Virus record (IMG/VR): IMGVR_UViG_3300020182_000149 | Location: 1 to 27,799 of that record | Length of the DNA: 27,799 nt | Reading direction: 5' to 3' (one strand) | Source: a virus | Part shown: positions 13,633 to 21,128 of the stretch, piece after piece | Layout of the letters: each line of letters begins with the position of its first letter | Numbering within the stretch: position 1 is the first letter of the stretch | The notes under the pieces: generated by a model | What the model saw: only the letters and a program-made list of their open reading frames with translations | What the model was told of the DNA's origin: nothing | Databases searched by the model: none | Program-made: the position numbers and the translations under genes

Positions 13633-14075
13633 ACGTCAAATAAATAAACCTTTGGATTTTTTGCTTCTTGGTATACATCTAAGTGTACCCAATTAATCGG
13701 ACTGCCTTTCAAATTACGTTCCAATCTAACCTTGCAAGGAAACTTCTCAGGATTCGTTCTAATCCATTCTCTCACCTCATTTGGTGTTACACCCTCAATA
13801 TTAAAATCAAACGCCTTACCCATCATATGAGCGGACAAATAGATGCTTTTTTTATTGCGTACCATAGGACTTTGATTATGTCTTAATCCTCTTTGACTAA
13901 ATTTACTTCCAAATGCCCAATTGTTTACTGTGATTGGATTACCGAAATGCTCACGAACAATTACCAAGCATTCAAGCAGTTTTTCATCAAAGAACTTCCA
14001 AGCACCTTCGCCATAACGATTATAAACATTTTCGTCAACCAATTCCTTGATGTCAAAGTATTCTTTAATCTTCAT
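13629..14075 (-). CDS. Endolysin, peptidase M15 family
   Basis: This 148-aa protein resembles zinc D,D-carboxypeptidase or L-Ala-D-Glu peptidases used as endolysins. Metal and catalytic residues appear in SAHMMGKAFDF (His83, Asp90) and INWVHLDV (His131, Asp133), giving the H-D-H triad. It begins MKIKEYFDIKELV, and no signal peptide is seen, so release needs the holin. It overlaps the preceding membrane protein by 11 bases and the holin start by 4 bases, forming a compact lysis cassette. Confidence 0.85.
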   Translation of the reverse strand: MKIKEYFDIKELVDENVYNRYGEGAWKFFDEKLLECLVIVREHFGNPITVNNWAFGSKFSQRGLRHNQSPMVRNKKSIYLSAHMMGKAFDFNIEGVTPNEVREWIRTNPEKFPCKVRLERNLKGSPINWVHLDVYQEAKNPKVYLFDV

Positions 14076-14379
14076 TTGTTCTTTTTTTATTAACTCTTTT
14101 TTTGGCAGTTAAAACGATGCGTTCCTCAAGTCTTGCAATAGTTTGACTTTGTTCAATTAGAATGTCGTTATACTCCTCCAATTTTGCTCTTAAAATTGCA
14201 ATCTCTTCTTTTAGTTCTTGAATTGTTGCCTCGTGATTTCTGACAATTGCAGCCGCTTGAATTGTTGCTACAATCCACCCTGTGATTTTTTTGTAATTCA
14301 AAGCAATGCCAAATGCCAAAGCTGCAATTATTACTGTTGAAAATCCGTGCTTATTGACTAATTCTAAAAACTGCTCCAT
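14065..14379 (-). CDS. Membrane-anchored coiled-coil protein, lysis cassette (spanin/holin candidate)
   Basis: This 104-aa protein has one N-terminal span at about 15-28 (TVIIAALAFGIALN) and a second weakly hydrophobic region, then a long coiled coil (ATIQELKEEIAILRAKLEEY) and a basic tail. The layout fits an inner-membrane spanin or a holin. It is directly upstream of the endolysin and overlaps its start. No lipoprotein partner was found, so a two-part spanin is not demonstrated. Confidence 0.55.
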   Translation of the reverse strand: MEQFLELVNKHGFSTVIIAALAFGIALNYKKITGWIVATIQAAAIVRNHEATIQELKEEIAILRAKLEEYNDILIEQSQTIARLEERIVLTAKKRVNKKRTNED

Positions 14380-14388
14380 TCTGTAAAG

Positions 14389-14592
14389 TTATATAATTTC
14401 ATCGTCAATCACAGGTAATTCTGTGACAGTTGTTAGTGATGTTGGATACCTATCGTGTACTGTGATATAATAATAGCTATCAATTAACATAGGCTCTGCC
14501 CACCTAATTGTTCCACCTGTGTAGTTTTCGCCTACTGTTACTTCAGCGTCATACGTTAAACATTCCTGCTCTGTTCCTTTAATATATGGCAT
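14389..14592 (-). CDS. Small tail-fibre-associated protein, 67 aa
   Basis: This beta-rich acidic protein begins MPYIKGTEQECLTYDAEVTV and overlaps the end of the adhesin gene by 14 bases. It has no domain I recognise. Position between the adhesin and the lysis genes suggests a fibre chaperone or accessory, which is unproven. Confidence 0.5.
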   Translation of the reverse strand: MPYIKGTEQECLTYDAEVTVGENYTGGTIRWAEPMLIDSYYYITVHDRYPTSLTTVTELPVIDDEII

Positions 14593-15505
14593 AATAATCG
14601 TTTATGTTTGTTTCTATTCCTACCCTGTTTGATGATTGCTCTCCTGTTTTTAACAAAACCTCTGATACATCTCCAATGTATCTAAATAAGTTATCATCTC
14701 TTGTACCCAATGTTTGAATAAAATCACTAAATGTAGCGTTGCTTGTTCCGTTATGAGTTGCTGTTAAAGTTGCCTGCACTGAATTAATATATATTTCTAT
14801 TGCGTTGGCGGTTGTTTGACCGCCTCTAATCCTAACGCTTATTATTTTATTGCCTGTGGTAATAGGTGTTTTAGATTGAACGTATGTTGCACCCTGAATA
14901 CCCACAAATAAATCGCCTCCACCTAAATATATATTAAAACCTCCGTCATTATTACTTGGAGCAGAACTACCATAAATCCAATTATAAGTGCTAACATTAG
15001 TCAAATTTACAACACAAAAAATCCACATTTCACTTGGCGAACCCAAACTTACCGCTGATGCAGTCTTCATAAATCTGTTAGAGCCAAACCTTGATGTAGC
15101 TTTCTCATTCAATGTAATTAATGAGCCTGAATTAACAATTTGCGGTTGGGGAGAACTTGCAGTTTGAATTTGATTGTTGGTATTTCCACTTTGGTCATAC
15201 CATATTGGCACAGTTCCATTGTTACCTGCACCTACGAATGAAAGCAAAGATGCGGTATCTAATTCTGCGTTAGAATCAAAACCGATGTCTTGATATGAAT
15301 TGTCAGAACTTCTTCTTACTTCAATAGAATCTCCTGTATATGCAGTTCGTAGTTTTCGCAAAGAATATGCAGCGGCAGCGTCAGGATAGTCATCTAATAA
15401 TAAACCACCTCCTGCTTCCCATACTAAATTTGAACCTAAGTAAACCTTGTTCACATCGGTTGAACCTATTTTAACTGCACTTACATCGTTTGCTCCTAAC
15501 TTCAT
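14579..15505 (-). CDS. Tail adhesin with AbfB-like (concanavalin-fold) domain
   Basis: This 308-aa protein has a short N-terminal beta strand region (VKIGSTDVNKVYLGSNLVW at about 11-29) typical of virion-attached fibre tips. It is followed by a domain with AYSLRKLRTAYTGDSIEVRR at about 46-65 and IWYDQSGNTN at about 101-110, signatures of the arabinofuranosidase B / concanavalin-type catalytic-like domain (PF09206-type, by memory). In phages such domains bind or hydrolyse surface sugars, so this is a candidate receptor-binding tip. I do not claim enzymatic activity. It directly follows the heptad-repeat fibre and is one base apart, suggesting a shaft-plus-tip arrangement. Confidence 0.75.
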   Translation of the reverse strand: MKLGANDVSAVKIGSTDVNKVYLGSNLVWEAGGGLLLDDYPDAAAAYSLRKLRTAYTGDSIEVRRSSDNSYQDIGFDSNAELDTASLLSFVGAGNNGTVPIWYDQSGNTNNQIQTASSPQPQIVNSGSLITLNEKATSRFGSNRFMKTASAVSLGSPSEMWIFCVVNLTNVSTYNWIYGSSAPSNNDGGFNIYLGGGDLFVGIQGATYVQSKTPITTGNKIISVRIRGGQTTANAIEIYINSVQATLTATHNGTSNATFSDFIQTLGTRDDNLFRYIGDVSEVLLKTGEQSSNRVGIETNINDYYAIY

Positions 15506-15506
15506 A

Positions 15507-16847
15507 TTATATTATAAAATAAATTGTCGTTGCCACAGGTGTTAAAGCATCGTACTCCGCCTGAGTTACTGTTGTTAAAGCATTTGTTGTGTAGGTAGTT
15601 CCTACGTTCTTCTGAATTGATGTTGTTCCTAAAGCTGCACCACTTGTAACTGTGGCAACTGCAACTGAATTAATTGTTCCTACTGTTGTTGCTCCTGTAT
15701 TGTCAATCGTTACATCTCCACTCATTGCAACAGATGCTGATTGATTGGAAGCGTTTCCAAGAAACATCTTTGCAGAGTCTAAGTTAGGTGTTGCATTTGC
15801 TCTACCTGCCCCTCCTACTTTTATAATCCCTTCACTTGCGTGGCTTCGGATAACCTTTCCGATGTTTTGAATTGCCGCTGCTTCTCCTGTTGGTGCAGTT
15901 GCAGTTAATCCTCCTGCGGTAATATCAACGTAAAGTATATCTCCCTCGCTAAATGCTGAAGTGTCAACTCCTGTTAAATTTCCAAAGGTTACAACCTCAC
16001 AGGCTGCGTTGTTATTTGCGTCTGCATATACTAAACCAAAAGCAGGTCTTGCAGTTGCATCATCAGCATCTGCTAAATCAACCAAAGTTTCATTGCCGCT
16101 AACTCCTGTAATTGATACAACCTTCCCTTTTAACAATGTTGAACCACTATCATTCTTCGCTTCAAATCTTACTGCACCATTTAAATCTCCCACAAAATCA
16201 GGAGCAGTAACTGAACCTGTAAATGTCGCACCTGTTAAGTCTGCTTTACCTGCTAATGCTGAAGTATTAGAAGCTATGTTTGTAACATTTGTTGCAATGC
16301 CTGAAGTATTGGTTGCAATGTTGGTTGTATTTGTTGAAATATTAGAAAGGTTCGTTGCAATACCACTTGTATTGGTAGCAATATCTGTCGTATTCGTTGA
16401 TATGTTAGATACATTCGTTGCTATTCCTGAAGTGTTAGTTGCTATATCTGTTGTGTTTGTAGCAATTCCTGAAGTATTGGTAGCAATATCAGCTACATTG
16501 GTTGCAATGTTGGTTGTATTTGTTGAAATATTTGTAACATTCGTTGCAATACCACTTGTGTTGGTTGCTATATTTGTTGTGTTCGTTCCAATACTTGCAA
16601 GGTTGGCAGCAACTCCGCTTGTGTTGGTAGCGATGTTTGTTACATTCGTAGCAATATCTGTTACATTAGTAGCTATTCCGCTTGTATTTGTGGCAACATC
16701 AGTTTGCGTTGAAGTCAATTCTGCTGCATTATTATTTACAACAGTCTTGATTTCATTCGCATTCGTGAATGTCAATTTTTTATTCTCAGGCAAAGCATTC
16801 GCTTGTCCTAAAATTTTATCGTCAAAGGTTATATTAGTAGCTGCCAT
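15507..16847 (-). CDS. Tail fibre shaft with 21 seven-residue repeats
   Basis: This 446-aa protein has an N-terminal region 1-50, then 21 imperfect heptads from about residue 51 to 197 with patterns such as IATNTSG, IATNVTN and ISTNTTD, consistent with a trimeric coiled coil. A central ALAGKADLTGATFTGSV region and a glycine/threonine-rich beta C-terminal part follow, as in phage side fibres. It shares one base with the connector gene upstream. It probably forms the shaft that presents the adhesin. Its open antisense strand is a consequence of the repeats and is not a gene. Confidence 0.8.
   Translation of the reverse strand: MAATNITFDDKILGQANALPENKKLTFTNANEIKTVVNNNAAELTSTQTDVATNTSGIATNVTDIATNVTNIATNTSGVAANLASIGTNTTNIATNTSGIATNVTNISTNTTNIATNVADIATNTSGIATNTTDIATNTSGIATNVSNISTNTTDIATNTSGIATNLSNISTNTTNIATNTSGIATNVTNIASNTSALAGKADLTGATFTGSVTAPDFVGDLNGAVRFEAKNDSGSTLLKGKVVSITGVSGNETLVDLADADDATARPAFGLVYADANNNAACEVVTFGNLTGVDTSAFSEGDILYVDITAGGLTATAPTGEAAAIQNIGKVIRSHASEGIIKVGGAGRANATPNLDSAKMFLGNASNQSASVAMSGDVTIDNTGATTVGTINSVAVATVTSGAALGTTSIQKNVGTTYTTNALTTVTQAEYDALTPVATTIYFII
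16257..16697 (-). repeat. 21-bp tandem heptad-encoding repeats
   Basis: About 21 tandem units of 21 bases encode the heptad repeats of the fibre. Units differ at many third positions, so they are not recent perfect copies. The hydrophobic position is mostly I/V and the rest Asn/Thr/Ser. Confidence 0.85.
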
Positions 16848-17392
16848 TATATGTCGTAAATTTTATTTTGTGTATATGTTGTGCCTTCTGAAGAATAGCT
16901 TGTTTGTCGGTTACTTCTGATGTATTCAGGTGTATTTTCTGCAAGTTCAGGAATATCACCGTAGTTCTGAGTCAAATAATTCTTGACTTGATTCTCGTAA
17001 AAAACTTTACTTGCCGTTGCTTGTCGCTGCATATTGCCCAACTCATCAGAACCGATAGAAGTAACCTCATCAGTATCTCCGATTGAAATAGTTTCTGCTC
17101 CTATCTTATAAAGCATTCTCGGCAAAGCCATCACATAAGTTTGCCAAATGATCATCTTCATTACTGAAGCCTTATCGCTATCATATAACTCTTGGTACAA
17201 CCCTGTTAAAGTGTTTGAATTATAATCGTTTCTCAGCTTAATCATCAAAGAAGTTCCGAGTACATTCTGTGCTGCAAGGTCTGTTGACTGAATAACCAAA
17301 GGTTCAAGCAATCTTGAATCAAAGTTTTCTGTAATGCCTAAGTAAAATTTTAGGTCATCTAATCCAATAAGTAAAGGTATTGTTACTGCCAT
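16847..17392 (-). CDS. Head-tail connector, DUF6712-like
   Basis: This 181-aa protein starts MAVTIPLLIGLDDLKFYLGI and has a helical body with KASVMKMIIWQTYVMALPRM and a C-terminal tail ending with TTYTQNKIYDI. It resembles the DUF6712 family of Bacteroidota phage virion proteins by my recollection. It follows the portal gene and precedes the fibre, a position where neck connectors occur. Precise neck versus fibre-base role is not decidable from sequence alone. Confidence 0.6.
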   Translation of the reverse strand: MAVTIPLLIGLDDLKFYLGITENFDSRLLEPLVIQSTDLAAQNVLGTSLMIKLRNDYNSNTLTGLYQELYDSDKASVMKMIIWQTYVMALPRMLYKIGAETISIGDTDEVTSIGSDELGNMQRQATASKVFYENQVKNYLTQNYGDIPELAENTPEYIRSNRQTSYSSEGTTYTQNKIYDI

Positions 17393-17403
17393 TTTTTTAA
17401 ATT

Positions 17404-19857
17404 TTAACTTGGATATGCTCCTCCATCTTTCATATCTCTTGGTGCTTTCTTCGCATCTCTTTGAGCAGATGTTCTTTTTGGTTTGTACTTGCTTGGTATA
17501 TTGTCAACTTCTTTACCTCTTGAAAGGTACTTTTCCGTCTTGCTTTTAAACCTGTAAAGTTCCTCTTGCCAAAAATGACCGCATTGAACTCCGCCTTTGT
17601 AACGGAACAAAGAATAGTTTTGACCATTATGCCCAAACTGTTTATTTACTCCATCATCTGAAGCCTTGTCAATATCCTCTAAACGATAAACAACTCCGTT
17701 GTCTGTTCTTGTCATCATTGACTTACAGAACTGTCTGCTATTGTTTGAAGAATATTTTTCTTGATAGGTGTATCGGACTTTGTAGTAATCTTTGTCAAGT
17801 TTACTTTCCTTATTTGGTGCTGACTTAATAAATTCTGCTAAACGCTGAATAGATGACTTCTTAGGCTTTATTAAGCTGTTTGCCCAATCTTCTATGTTTT
17901 CTCCGTTTGCCTCTCTTACATCTACTAATTCCCACTCTTGGAAGTCTATCTTTTCGCCTGCTAATGCGTCAAGCATTTGCTCGTCATCAAAGTCCTTTTT
18001 TTTTAACTTTTCTTTGTCGATTTCTTCAAGTTTTCTTGACGCCCATTCAATGCCTGAAGTTCCGCCCCAAGAATCCCACATCAAACCTCCGCAACCTTCT
18101 GAATAAGGAACGTCTTTATGTTGTTGATGTCTTTTAAATGAAGCCATTCTTGCAATAGTATCTCTTGAAATATTTTCACCCTTTGCTAATTGGTTTGCTC
18201 TGTTCTTTCCTGTTGCTTCTCCGCAACTACCCCAACCATTTTTTTCTGCCCAATCTAATGCTCTTTGAGCATTGTTGCTTGCTGACTTTGGATAATCATT
18301 GTAAGATAATTCTATGCTTGAAAGTTGCTCTTCGTTGGTTAACCAAACTGAAGCATCTTCATCTGAGAAACCATAACCTGCTTTCAGCATCAATTTCGCT
18401 TGTGCTTCTGTCAACTGACCTTTGCTAAACTTCCGAACTATTCGTTCAATACCTTGCATCTGCCGACCTGTCAAGTTCTTTAAAGATTCATTGACTTCAG
18501 TTGTTTCTTTTAAATCTTCTTCTTCGTCTTTAATTACATCTGTTGGACTTGCTTGTTGTCCTTCAGGAAATAATGATTCCGCCAATTCAGGAGTAAATTG
18601 AAGCATCTGAACAAGGAATGCTTTCGCTTGGTCAACTGTCAAGATGCCTTCGTTTACGTTGGTCATAATACCTAACGCTGAAGAAATCTGCGCTCCGTTG
18701 TAACTTGCCTCTTTGTCTTTTGCAATCAAATCAAGTTCAGCCTGTGTTTCTCCACCTTGTGGTTCTATACCTTCAGATGTCGGCATATCAATAACGGAAA
18801 CAACTGCTGCTTCTTCTACTTCTTTGAACCTTACATCCTCGCATTCTAATTCTGCAAAGATTGGACTTAGAATTTCAAGTATTTGTTCCCTTCTTGGAAT
18901 CACAATTTTCTCCATCATTCTCTCAGTAGCAAATGCAAGTTCTTCAGTTTCGCTTGTAAACCCTGCACCTTTAGAGTTTAATCCGCTAATCAAGTTAGCT
19001 GATGGTATTCTGTGTGCTTTTAATATTCCAATCTCAGCAGTTTCATATTGGTTTTCGTAAATCTTATCAATACCTGTTAAATTAGGTGTTGAAAAGGTTG
19101 GTGCGTTACCACCTTGTCGGTAAAAGGTTGTGATCACCTTTCCTGCGTTAGCTGCTCCTGTGGTTTGATGTTGCGTTTCAACCGAATCTTGTTTGTCAAT
19201 CTCAGCATCTCCACTTGTTTCTTTTGAGATAATCATTGATGGAAACATACCATTCTGTGCGCCGTGATTATGCATCATATAAATAGCAATCTCTAACTCA
19301 ATAGCATCTGCTGCTGAAAGGTACTTAGGTCTGCCGTAAGGTGTGTTAAATGTTCCACTATCGTAATAGTATAAAAGCGACTTTGCTTCTTCGTTATTGT
19401 ACGAATTTATGTAGGTGTTTTTGTAGTTATAAATTGGACTCTTAGGATTCCAATCTTCCTTATAAGAAAACCTGCAAGGGTAACCATCTTCTAATTCTAC
19501 CACTCTAAAATGTGCAACATTGATATTCTCAACTGCTTTGATTTCCATTAACGGATTTCTGCGAATCTCTAAACTAATGCTTTCCTGAACTAATAACCCT
19601 GAAGCAATTGAAAGCAAGTTTTTCTTTTTGAAGAACTCTTGCAATTTTGCATTCTTTTGTTTATCGTCACAGGTTAACCCTAAACCAACAATCTGTTGTG
19701 CAACATCGTCAACTATACATTGATGAGTTGGACTGTTATTGTAAAGTGAATTTAAGTAGTTTGAGAAAAGGTTATCAAACGCATTTGGGTAGTAGGTGCT
19801 TAACCTTCTTTGTCCTTGTATTGCATTTGTTTTATAGCGAGATAATTGAATTTTCAT
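17404..19857 (-). CDS. Portal protein fused to two extra C-terminal domains
   Basis: This 817-aa protein is much longer than a typical portal of 450-550 aa. Residues 1 to about 440 form the portal: TYYPNAFDNL, HQCIVDDVAQQIVGLGL, LYYYDSGTFNTPYGRPKYL, AHRIPSANLISGL, then helical ALGIMTNVNEGILTVDQ. Residues 455-510 (NLTGRQMQGIERIVRKFSKG) continue the Bacteroidota portal C-terminal pattern. Two extra domains follow: about 520-612 with NRANQLAKGENISRDTIARM and MWDSWGGTSGIEW, and about 690-772 with SLFRYKGGVQCGHFWQEEL. The first resembles a domain seen in phage virion or protease proteins; the second resembles a domain of capsid-associated proteins. The portal forms the dodecameric DNA gate; the fused parts may act inside the prohead. 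Confidence 0.85.
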   Translation of the reverse strand: MKIQLSRYKTNAIQGQRRLSTYYPNAFDNLFSNYLNSLYNNSPTHQCIVDDVAQQIVGLGLTCDDKQKNAKLQEFFKKKNLLSIASGLLVQESISLEIRRNPLMEIKAVENINVAHFRVVELEDGYPCRFSYKEDWNPKSPIYNYKNTYINSYNNEEAKSLLYYYDSGTFNTPYGRPKYLSAADAIELEIAIYMMHNHGAQNGMFPSMIISKETSGDAEIDKQDSVETQHQTTGAANAGKVITTFYRQGGNAPTFSTPNLTGIDKIYENQYETAEIGILKAHRIPSANLISGLNSKGAGFTSETEELAFATERMMEKIVIPRREQILEILSPIFAELECEDVRFKEVEEAAVVSVIDMPTSEGIEPQGGETQAELDLIAKDKEASYNGAQISSALGIMTNVNEGILTVDQAKAFLVQMLQFTPELAESLFPEGQQASPTDVIKDEEEDLKETTEVNESLKNLTGRQMQGIERIVRKFSKGQLTEAQAKLMLKAGYGFSDEDASVWLTNEEQLSSIELSYNDYPKSASNNAQRALDWAEKNGWGSCGEATGKNRANQLAKGENISRDTIARMASFKRHQQHKDVPYSEGCGGLMWDSWGGTSGIEWASRKLEEIDKEKLKKKDFDDEQMLDALAGEKIDFQEWELVDVREANGENIEDWANSLIKPKKSSIQRLAEFIKSAPNKESKLDKDYYKVRYTYQEKYSSNNSRQFCKSMMTRTDNGVVYRLEDIDKASDDGVNKQFGHNGQNYSLFRYKGGVQCGHFWQEELYRFKSKTEKYLSRGKEVDNIPSKYKPKRTSAQRDAKKAPRDMKDGGAYPS

Positions 19858-20177
19858 TACGCAAGTGTGAAATCAAGTGTATAATCAAAGGCATTATTAG
19901 TATCTGTATCTTCTAAGAATCTAACTACTCCCTTCTTTAAATCCACATCTTCTTGCGATATGGAATAGAAATAGGTATCATCTATTAATTGAGAAGTATC
20001 TGCTACCTCTAAATTAAATGAATAATACCCATCGCTTATGGTTGTAATAACTGAAGAAAAAACAAGCTGACTCCTTGAAGGACTGTCAAGCGTAATTGTA
20101 ATTGTATCACCAACTACGTTACTTTGATTTAGCCTTACTCGTATCGGACTTACTTGATTCTTCGTTATCGTTATCAC
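19857..20177 (-). CDS. Small beta-rich virion protein, 106 aa
   Basis: This protein is nearly all beta-strand by composition (MITITKNQVSPIRVRLNQSN, then a SDGYYSFNLEV strand). Its GTG start at 20177 lies inside the preceding gene (59-base overlap), and no ATG alternative exists near the start. Its stop shares one base with the portal start. It may be a head decoration or neck protein; no family recognised. Confidence 0.55.
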   Translation of the reverse strand: MITITKNQVSPIRVRLNQSNVVGDTITITLDSPSRSQLVFSSVITTISDGYYSFNLEVADTSQLIDDTYFYSISQEDVDLKKGVVRFLEDTDTNNAFDYTLDFTLA

Positions 20178-20331
20178 TTACCTTTTTCTTTTTTGGTTTA
20201 GGATTCTGTAAAATTACTGATTCTAACTCAGGAAATTTGTCGAGAACCCATTTGATGTTTTCAAAAGTAGTAGCATCCGTAATCTCGAATGCTACCCTTT
20301 TGTATTGGTATTTACCTTTTTTTAGAACCAC
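20119..20331 (-). CDS. Small basic virion protein 2, GTG start, overlaps neighbour
   Basis: This 70-aa protein starts at a GTG within the last codons of the gene upstream. It has a compact domain (YQYKRVAFEITDATTFENIK then WVLDKFPELESVI) and a Lys/Ser/Asp-rich tail with PKKKKVSDNDNEESSKSD. The part PELESVI resembles PELKSYI in the neighbouring 71-aa protein, so the two may be paralogues. It overlaps the 20312 gene by 20 bases at A/T runs (see findings). Role unknown, in the position where tail assembly chaperones often lie. Confidence 0.55.
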   Translation of the reverse strand: MVLKKGKYQYKRVAFEITDATTFENIKWVLDKFPELESVILQNPKPKKKKVSDNDNEESSKSDTSKAKSK

Positions 20332-20527
20332 TTTTTTTGGCTTTAGTTTCTACTTTTGGTAATTCCAAACCCATCAATTTGTACTGTGCAATTACCCTAT
20401 CTTTATTGGTAATGTATGACTTTAACTCAGGATTATCGTTTAGAAATTTTTCAATTTCCGTTTTTTTTGTTTTGGCGTCAATAATCAAATTAGACTTTGA
20501 GCCTTTATAATTCCCAAACAAATACAT
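20312..20527 (-). CDS. Small basic virion protein 1, 71 aa
   Basis: This 71-aa protein starts MYLFGNYKGSKSNLIIDAKT and has an internal helix IEKFLNDNPELKSYITN, then a short lysine-rich tail (KVETKAKKSGSKKR). It directly follows the probable tail tube gene. Its stop lies 20 bases inside the next frame with two seven-A runs on the coding strand. Tail assembly chaperone or head-completion protein are both possible. Confidence 0.55.
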   Translation of the reverse strand: MYLFGNYKGSKSNLIIDAKTKKTEIEKFLNDNPELKSYITNKDRVIAQYKLMGLELPKVETKAKKSGSKKR

Positions 20528-20528
20528 A

Positions 20529-21071
20529 TTAAACAGGTTCAGTTATTGCAAATGCAGCAGAAAATTCTGAAAAGTCAACCATTGGCATTGGTGCAGTAGC
20601 TTCTTCCATTAAGGTTAAAGTAACACCTTTCGCATCTGATAACGCAGTTCCCGAAGTTCCTGCATCACTTCCTGTTGCTGAACAACCTCTTTCATTGCCC
20701 ATATATGTATAACTTCCGTTAACCCATTTGATCAGAACTTCTGTTCTACCTTTTACCAAGTTTTCAGTTAAGGTAGAAATTGCAGCATCATAACCATCTA
20801 ACTTAAATTCTAAGTTTCTGTCGTATTTGAATGCGTTAGAAGTAGCATCTGAAGTGATTGGAGTAGTTACTGTTGATGTATTAAAGACAGGTTCAACGTG
20901 ATAGGCAGGTACTGAACTACCTGCGTTTGTAATTGTTAACGCTCCTGCCGTAATACTAAAAACAACCTCTGAACTCTTTCGTGCTTCGTGGTCTATAAGG
21001 TAAATTGAGTCAATTCCTGAAGGAGTTGCACAACCTCTTTTATAGGCACTTAATATTAATGTACAAGACAT
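20529..21071 (-). CDS. Probable major tail tube protein
   Basis: This 180-aa protein is a Ser/Thr-rich beta protein with an N-terminal MSCTLILSAYKRGCATPSGI, similar to small tail tube proteins of Bacteroidota phages (CxxG-type start by memory). Its expected role is polymerising as hexamers around the tape measure. It follows the capsid gene after a hairpin-containing gap and is 1 base before the small basic gene. A head-decoration role is the alternative; the identification is only moderate. Confidence 0.5.
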   Translation of the reverse strand: MSCTLILSAYKRGCATPSGIDSIYLIDHEARKSSEVVFSITAGALTITNAGSSVPAYHVEPVFNTSTVTTPITSDATSNAFKYDRNLEFKLDGYDAAISTLTENLVKGRTEVLIKWVNGSYTYMGNERGCSATGSDAGTSGTALSDAKGVTLTLMEEATAPMPMVDFSEFSAAFAITEPV

Positions 21072-21093
21072 ATTTTTGTTTTTTAGTAATGAA

Positions 21094-21117
21094 GGGGAGC
21101 GAACTTAATCACTCCCC
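21094..21117 (-). terminator. Hairpin between major capsid and tail tube genes
   Basis: GGGGAG (21094-21099) pairs perfectly with CTCCCC (21112-21117) around a 12-base loop. On the minus strand the hairpin is followed by TTCATTACT rather than a pure U-run, so it may be a partial terminator or an mRNA-stability hairpin for the capsid message. Confidence 0.45.
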
Positions 21118-21128
21118 AAAAATATAAA

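Noticed and set aside
16257-16697. CRISPR array
   Set aside because: The 21-bp units are contiguous without spacers and are in frame as heptads of a coding gene.
15961-16920. Long plus-strand open frame of 319 codons
   Set aside because: It runs antisense to the heptad-repeat fibre. Its length comes from the 21-bp repeats lacking stops in that frame, and its product is a low-complexity mix of V, A, F and P.
18713-19060. Plus-strand frame of 115 codons inside the portal
   Set aside because: It is antisense to the well-supported portal coding region and has no promoter or family likeness.
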